Positions 18,001 to 23,195 of a DNA stretch of 23,195 bases are shown piece by piece. The notes beneath the pieces were generated by a model, which was not told the origin of the DNA, did no database searches, and worked only from the letters and a program-made list of their open reading frames with translations. This stretch comes from Phallusia fumigata. Taxonomy: Eukaryota; Chordata; Ascidiacea; Phlebobranchia; Ascidiidae. A program made the translations under genes and the position numbers. Every line of letters starts with the position of its first letter. The first letter of the stretch is position 1. The stretch spans positions 1-23,195 of the forward strand of contig QXVZ01024603.1 of the NCBI GenBank assembly GCA_008931825.1. Reading direction: 5' to 3'.

Positions 18001-20665
18001 TTATCCTGCAGTTCATGTAATTTTGGCATAACAGATTTCGATGAAGCTTTTACAATTGGTAGACCATAGTATGCTGGAGTGTCATCTATTTATTTTGGTT
18101 TCAAAGCCCCAGTGGTATACTCTAATTGTTTAAAAAGGGAAAATGTTTTTTTATGCACTATGCACGCTACAAACAAAAGTTGGTGTGAATATGATGGATT
18201 ATAAATCGTTGAAAACGGGTGTAAAAAAACCTATAGCCACTAGTTTGGTGTCCTCAAAACCCTAATGCAGCATTTCCCAACTGGGGTGCCGCAGCACACT
18301 GAGTTGCCCGATGCAAGGCTCATGGATGCCATGACCAATTAACTAGAACTTTTTTGCTTCAAGTGAAGTATTACCATTTCTGGGGTGCTAAAATTACATG
18401 AAATATTTACTGTTAGTATGTTTATTGGGATGTAGTGATGGCTTTGTTTGGACTATGCTACCCAAAGTAAAGTAATATAGTAAACATGCTTGTCCTAGTG
18501 GTAGTGGAATAGTAATATACTGAAAGTCACCCTTTTATTTTTACCTGTTTTATATAATTTTTGAGAGACCTTAAATGACAAAGAATATATTCGTAAAAAT
18601 ACAAAGTAAAAAACTCTGAATGAAGCAAATGTGGGTTGTACAGCAGTTTAAAACAAAAGGAATCCTGTTTCTTATTGGGTTAAGCAAAAAGTAAATAAAA
18701 TTGAAACTGTGTGGTTACACTTATGACCCCCTTTATGCAGGCAATGAATTAAATATATGCCACTGTTCTGCATATAAGTACTAAGGTGAAGTTTGTTATG
18801 GTTTAGGATTTTATTGGGTTCTAACTTGCTTTCTAACTTTCCAACCTTTTTTAAGAACTTGAACACTGGTCGTTTTGGGGCAACTTCAGTAAAAGTTGGG
18901 AACAAGGTTTTCGTCATAGGGGGGGCTGATGGGCAAAAATGTGAAAACCCTCAAAGTACTTGTGAAATGCTGGACTTTAATAATCAAACAAGGTGGAAGG
19001 CAATCCCTGACATTTTAAAGGCTCGTGGATATTGTGGATCAGCACATTTTGAAGGCATGTAATGTGATATTTGTTTTTATTCATACAGTTTCCTCTGCCA
19101 AAACCTGAAAAGTAGCAGTGTGCAAATTTAACATCAAAATGTGAACCTTTAGGCAGAAAACACTAGCCCACAAGCAAAATTTAATTAATACCCCCAAATT
19201 TGCTTTTTTAAGTGTTTTTTTCTGTGGTAATAATGCAGAACACATCTATGTTACTGGAGGGTATAATGGTGAAGCCCTTCAATCATGCGAAAAATTTAAT
19301 ATTTATGAAAACAAATGGAAAGCGCTAAACAACATGTTACATGGAAGGTTTGGACATGGAACAGCATTTTATAATGGTAATGGTGTATTGTAGCTTCTAG
19401 TGTGTAACTGTAAATTTGCATTTGTTTTGATGAAATGACAAGACATTTTAAAAGTATTTGTTGACTGAAATTAAATTAGTGGCATCATGTTCTTGTGGAA
19501 AAATAAGTTCAGGGCCTTTTTTAGGTTCTATTTATTGCATCGGAGGTCATGATTGCAGCACATCACTAGCTTCATGTGAAACTTATGATGTAAAAGGCGA
19601 AAAATGGAATGAAATCACACCACTCAAGGAAGCAAGATGTTACCTTGCCGCAGCATTATTAAATGGAGCAATTTATGCAATAGGTCAACAGGCAGATGCC
19701 ATAAAAAGCATACAAGCATTAAAATTGGGTTATATAGTTATTATTACTGGTAACATTGTCTATTTCACCACATATGCCCCTTTGGTTGACTTTGACCGGC
19801 CTGTTTAATCTAATTCAGAATTACAAAAAAAGCTTGGCTGATTGACATTTTTGCAATTTGACCTCACTTTTTTATTACCTAGCCATAACATATACTCTTA
19901 CAAGTGAACCAAAACAATGCTATTTTCTGTTTTTTTTACGAAGAAATACAATTAATATCATGCAGAATTTAGTCAAGCTCTTACCAGTCCTCCACAATAC
20001 TTTATGTTTCTCATGTGGTGCCATAAAAAAAGAACAGGCATGCCCCTGCTGTAGAGTAAACAGTTATTATTTGAATAGGAAACTGGCAATTCCATGTTTA
20101 GGCTGAAATTTATGTTAATAAATTTGTTACATCAACAGAATTTGTATTCTTTGAAACTCGTTTCCAGACTTAGTTTTATTTCAGTGCATGTCAATGATCT
20201 TACTTGTTGGATAGACATTATAAACACTCACTGTTTAACAATTAGGTTTAAAGTTTGTGAAAGGATTCTTTACTTTGTTTTTCATGTGACAGGTGGCTTG
20301 GATGATGATAAGGGAAAAGTCATGTCAACAGTTGAACGATTCCTACCAAAAGAAAACGAGTGGGAATATGTTGCACCTCTGCAGACAGCTCGTAACCTGG
20401 CATCTGCTTGTGTATTGGATAATAAGATCTACGTTTTTGGAGGGTGTGTTTAAAAACAAAATTACAAATTGACCTGATTTATTTTGTTTTTAAAAATTTG
20501 AACTTTTTAAAGGACAACATACATAAATAAAATTTGATCTGTGTTTTTAGCTACAACAGTGGAAACTTGAGTTCAGTTGAAGTTTATGATCCAATGGTAG
20601 ACTCTTGGACATATGTTTTTGAAACTGAAAAACCAGCTTCTGGTACAACTGTTGTTGCTGTTTAA
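15008..20665 (+). CDS. Intact KLHL-type BTB-BACK-Kelch gene D, 12 exons, 542 residues
   Basis: Predicted Cullin-3 ligase substrate adaptor, by family. Exons: 15008-15072, 15605-15728, 16100-16253, 16610-16824, 16888-17031, 17738-17816, 17874-17959, 18856-19054, 19239-19376, 19525-19683, 20293-20443, 20551-20665. Every junction keeps frame and no stop interrupts. BTB (about 30-125): TTCDLVLESEGKQFRVHK with Asp32 and His45-Lys46, then SNYFRKMFTIE. BACK (about 130-235): SAENCLNLQAYAQRYNL and TGIVKWVNYTPLERE. Kelch (about 260-542), six blades: LLIGGE, VFVIGGAD, IYVTGGYNG, IYCIGGHD, YAIGGLDD and YVFGGYNSG, mostly with Glu...Trp following. The C-terminal strand TTVVAV would close the propeller. Exons 2, 3, 5-8, 10 and 12 match gene A in length exactly. 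Introns 4 and 8 need GC donors (16825 and 19055). AATAAA overlaps the stop codon. At 542 residues it is slightly short for KLHL proteins. Confidence 0.93.
16437..16474 (+). repeat. Second copy of the 38-bp repeat end
   Basis: The segment with TTTCACCAAGCG and ACTCAACTCAACTT is the inverted match, 36 of 38 bases, of 1737-1774. It lies in the intron between exons 3 and 4 of gene D. Upstream sequence from about 16380 may belong to the same element, but its border is not visible. Confidence 0.6.
17475..17660. mobile_element. hAT-type MITE with 8-bp target duplication in gene D intron 5
   Basis: This 186-bp element begins CAGAGCTTCCCAAACT and ends with the imperfect inverse AGTTTTTGAAGCCCCT, 11 of 16 positions. 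It is bounded by perfect 8-bp direct repeats CCCTAAAG at 17467-17474 and 17661-17668. The sequence just inside, ACGGGTCGCGACCC, is common at hAT-derived ends. It has no coding capacity. Confidence 0.82.
18275..18410 (+). mobile_element. Single hAT-like terminus in gene D intron 7
   Basis: CAGCATTTCCCAACTGGGGT followed by GCCGCAGCACAC looks like one end of a hAT-family element of the type with a GGGGTGCCGCGGCAC motif. No partner end or target duplication was found before exon 8, so I take it as a truncated copy with an arbitrary right border. Confidence 0.4.
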
Positions 20666-20670
20666 ATAAA
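20665..20670 (+). terminator. Candidate polyadenylation signal of gene D
   Basis: AATAAA starts at the last base of the TAA stop codon. If used, the 3'UTR would be only some 10-30 bases. Downstream AT-rich sequence offers other weak variants, so use of this one is unproven. Confidence 0.4.
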
Positions 20671-21175
20671 ATAAGTTTTAATTACAAATTAGAAAGGTGT
20701 TGGTAACAGGATGTTAAAATGTACTGTTATTTAATTTTTTTTATTCAAACTTTTATCATGATGCCTTGTTTAATGACTAGCAGTCTTTTTTGTATTTATA
20801 AAATGCCAAAAAAATGATCTACTGTAATCTATTGGTCTCTTTTTTTGGTTAGGGGCGCATATTGTTTTAAACTTCTCACATGTTTTTTTCCCTTGAAAAC
20901 TAGTTTTTATTGTGACACAAAGTTTTGCCTGATAATTAAAATACTAACAAATACTACATTATATTGCTGTAATGTAGGGGTGGGAACCACCAAACAAATG
21001 GCAAAGGCTTTTAAGTCCTAGGCAAATTTTATCTAGTCATTTATTTTATTCACCTTTCTTGATCACTGTTGTTATCCCTCTAGCCCCAAAATTAGCTTCA
21101 CTACCACCCAACAACCAAATAAAAAAATTAAAAAAGCCAGATCCTTTATTTGTAACCTTGCACATATCAAGTTTG

Positions 21176-21206
21176 AGTAGGCCTGTAAATACTTACAGGG
21201 CCTACT
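21176..21206. repeat. Near-perfect inverted repeat (hairpin)
   Basis: AGTAGGCCTGTAA is followed by a four-base loop and TTACAGGGCCTACT, a stem of about 13 bp with one bulged G. It lies in noncoding DNA about 500 bases past gene D. Function is unknown; it could be a transposon relic. Confidence 0.7.
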
Positions 21207-21414
21207 TTAATTTAGCACTGTAGATATCTGCTTTGCCATACCAAATTTTCCTTTCAAAAAAATGTTCTCATACAACCACTGCAACAACAAAAGTGTATGA
21301 GCAATTGTTTTTGTGTGGTACCAGTGTTAATTATTTTGCTTTTTTATGCAGTGTGTTTACTTTTTATAGTGCAAATGTCCTCATGTTTCACGATTTTATT
21401 GTAACTTATTTTAA

Positions 21415-21428
21415 GTTACTATGGTAAC
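21415..21428. promoter_or_regulatory. Candidate RFX X-box
   Basis: GTTACTATGGTAAC differs by one base from a perfect 14-bp palindrome and fits the known X-box half-site arrangement bound by RFX factors. It lies about 935 bases upstream of the discoidin gene start and is the only such site I noticed. Function is speculative. Confidence 0.3.
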
Positions 21429-22320
21429 CAATAAAATGTGTATTTTTTCTGTTTATGTTTGTGGTCCAATATTATTTTATGCAATTTTTATGCCAAAAAC
21501 CAGTTTTTTGGGTTCTCAGCTAGGTGAAACTATTTTTTTGTCTCACTTGTGTCCAGGTTGAATGACTGTTTGTGGTGATCAGGGAACCGGGATATCAGAG
21601 TACGCGATGGTACTTTTTTCTGTTATTGGGAGATAAGCTGAAATTCTTTACACATTATTGTGGGCCTTTTAAGATAACTTATAACCACAATATTTTGTAC
21701 CTAGCATTGGGGGGGAGGGGGTTTACGTTTAACTTCAAGAAATTCGTCTATGGCGAAACTACGCAATTTCACAGAAATATGCTGTTTATTCGGGAACAAT
21801 AAAACAAAGACTATACGCGAGAGGCTTGGTGACCCGGTAATTTGTTTTCGCCCCTCTTTTCGAAGTTTGCGTCTCGGGGCATATGGGGTCTCCTGCGTTT
21901 GGGTTTAATGAAAAGTAGTGAGTCTGCTACCCACAACAATAGCGTTGCATTGAAGCGAGACGTAGGAAAATAAACAATAATACCCCAACACAACACGATT
22001 TGCGAACGACAGTTCAACCGTTTTTTGCGGTGAAAACTCGAGAAAAAAGCTTCATACCTATTTTTGTTTTTCTACCTGTTGAATTTATAAGCATTATCGG
22101 TTACCGCCTGAACGTTATTGGGAGCTCTTTAAAGCAAGCAATAGTAAAAACGAGCACAACATGCCAGTATTGAATACAAGTTCATGTTTAAAAAGTAGGG
22201 ATCAGACTTTATTTATGACTCGAGTATTATTAAGCCAATGAAAGAAAATGAGAACGGATCAATTCTGTCATTATAATTCAACGATTATATGTTTAATAAC
22301 TGAACGTGGTGTGTATTTGC

Positions 22321-22349
22321 AGTGTCCATCCTTAATAAACAAGGTAGAA
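22321..22349 (+). promoter_or_regulatory. Splice acceptor and short leader before the discoidin gene
   Basis: The sequence gtatttgcag, with its AG at 22321-22322, lies 27 bases before the start codon. No obvious upstream exon was seen. It may end a 5'UTR intron or act as a trans-splice acceptor. Confidence 0.35.
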
Positions 22350-23195
22350 ATGGCATTAGGGATCTGGATGAAGATTTTGCTTATATCATTGGTAACAGTG
22401 ACCTGCCGTAAGTAAGCCTTGCACTCGCAAGAATATTTCATTATATTACGCCAAGTCTTGTGTTTTGACAACAAAATAAAGTGCTATTGTTCTAACCCGA
22501 TGAAACCTAATGGCTAAAAACAAACTGATCTAACCAACGCATCTGCAGTGGGTAGCTCGACAGCAGGTCTTAATAAGCTAGTTAAATCTAAATACAAAGC
22601 AATGCGCTTTTTTGTGTCAAAAATTGTGTACGACAAAACACGTTTACGGTTTTCATGTCCATACCGATGACTCAACCCAACACATTTTTAGAGGCGCAAG
22701 AGGATGTGTGTCTCGGTCAATCATTGCGGAAACTCTGCAACCGTCTTAACAGGATTGAAGGTATTTTGGAAATTGCATGTTAATAGTTACGATTATACGT
22801 GACATCGTCTGCTTCTGTTTTTTTTTTACAGCAAAGCTGAAGGTGTTCAGTCCAAAGTCGATAGTCGCAAACCGAGGTAAGGTTTTACATTTCAGGCTTT
22901 TCATCTGGGTATAAACTTAAATGTTTTACGGAACCCAAACTTTCAGAAAATCTCTATGTGTAAAACCAGTAATTGTCTAAAGTTATCGTTGGTTTTCCTG
23001 AAAAAACGATTTTGTGTAGATTCTCTTTGCAAACTGGGTCTAAAAACTCACTACATACCCGATGACGCAATCACCGCGTCATCGCACCTGGACGAGGGAA
23101 GAACAACTTTGTATCACCACAAGTTTGGCCGGTTGGACGAACCTCATATACCGGGGATCAACTTTGGTGCCTGGGTCGCCGGCAGAAGTAAGGGT
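22350..23195 (+). CDS. Secreted F5/8 type C (discoidin) domain protein, 5' part
   Basis: Exons: 22350-22407, 22692-22760, 22832-22876 and 23020-23187, the last ending at a gtaag donor eight bases before the window edge. Each junction is phase 1 and the frame stays open. Exon 1 encodes a signal peptide, MALGIWMKILLISLVTVTC, with Met7 as a possible alternative start. Exons 2-3 give a short linker, VCLGQSLRKLCNRLNRIEG and LKVFSPKSIVANRG. Exon 4 starts CKLGLKTHYIPDDAITASSH and includes FGRLDEPHIPG and GAWVAG. The Cys-x-x-x-Leu-Gly start, IPDxxITASS and GAW motifs are the classic N-terminal part of the F5/8 type C fold, which binds lipids, glycans or proteins on the outer cell surface. All-phase-1 introns are typical of shuffled extracellular modules. 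The rest of the domain and anything after it lie outside, so membrane anchoring and further domains are unknown. Confidence 0.88.

Larger units (their letters stand above)
20671..22320. other. Long intergenic region between gene D and the discoidin gene
   Basis: I see no supported exon. It contains a hairpin at 21176-21206 and an RFX X-box-like palindrome at 21415-21428. From about 21560 to 22020 the base composition is richer in GC, with G runs. This looks like an unclassified repeat or old element, but no matching copy lies in the window. The short open frames there show no recognised domain. Confidence 0.4.

Noticed and set aside
19458..19808. Single-exon frame extending exon 10 of gene D on both sides
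   Set aside because: Exon 10 is bounded by an acceptor at 19524 and a donor at 19684 with the same 159-nt length as in gene A. The rest is intron read-through.
21572..22017. Open frames in the GC-richer stretch
   Set aside because: No domain, start context or splice signals support a gene. The stretch is better viewed as an unclassified repeat.

Overview
The window is eukaryotic genomic DNA: AT-rich, with short spliceosomal introns and many small non-autonomous transposons. My best guess is an ascidian such as Ciona. That rests on compact introns, a tandem kelch-like array, dense MITEs and SINEs, and acceptor sites lying just upstream of start codons. It is inference, not a match to a known sequence.

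Most of the window is a cluster of related BTB-BACK-Kelch (KLHL-type) genes. At the left edge (1-590, minus strand) are two kelch exons of a gene that runs off the window. Nearby, 1191-1252 on the plus strand holds a relic first exon with an in-frame stop. Gene A (3132-10817, +) has 12 recognisable exons, but exon 9 carries a 1-nt insertion that creates a stop. A second AG inside that exon would restore frame. Copy C (11587-13046, +) is a decayed tandem duplicate of A: exon 4 and exons 7-11 are gone, and stops and frameshifts lie in what remains. Gene D (15008-20665, +) is complete and intact: 12 exons, 542 codons, a BTB domain, a BACK domain and a six-blade kelch propeller. Two of its introns use GC-AG splice sites. 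A and D share the same intron phases, and eight of their twelve exons have identical lengths, which cross-validates both models.

At the right edge, an unrelated gene starts at 22350 (+). It encodes a signal peptide, a short Cys-containing linker and the beginning of an F5/8 type C (discoidin) domain. All its visible introns are phase 1, and it runs off the window.

Introns and intergenic DNA hold mobile elements: a roughly 1.2-kb foldback element rich in TGTGCACA-like words (5252-6463), two short hAT-type MITEs with perfect 8-bp target duplications (7512-7709, 17475-17660), a TTAA-flanked piggyBac-type MITE (9207-9376), tRNA-like SINE copies (3305-3390, 10490-10650, 13860-14125), and single hAT-like ends at about 7788 and 18275.

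If expressed, the intact KLHL protein is expected to be a substrate adaptor for Cullin-3 ubiquitin ligases, by family knowledge. Nothing here looks like a wholly new system. The interest is in birth-and-death evolution of a KLHL array and its splicing irregularities.
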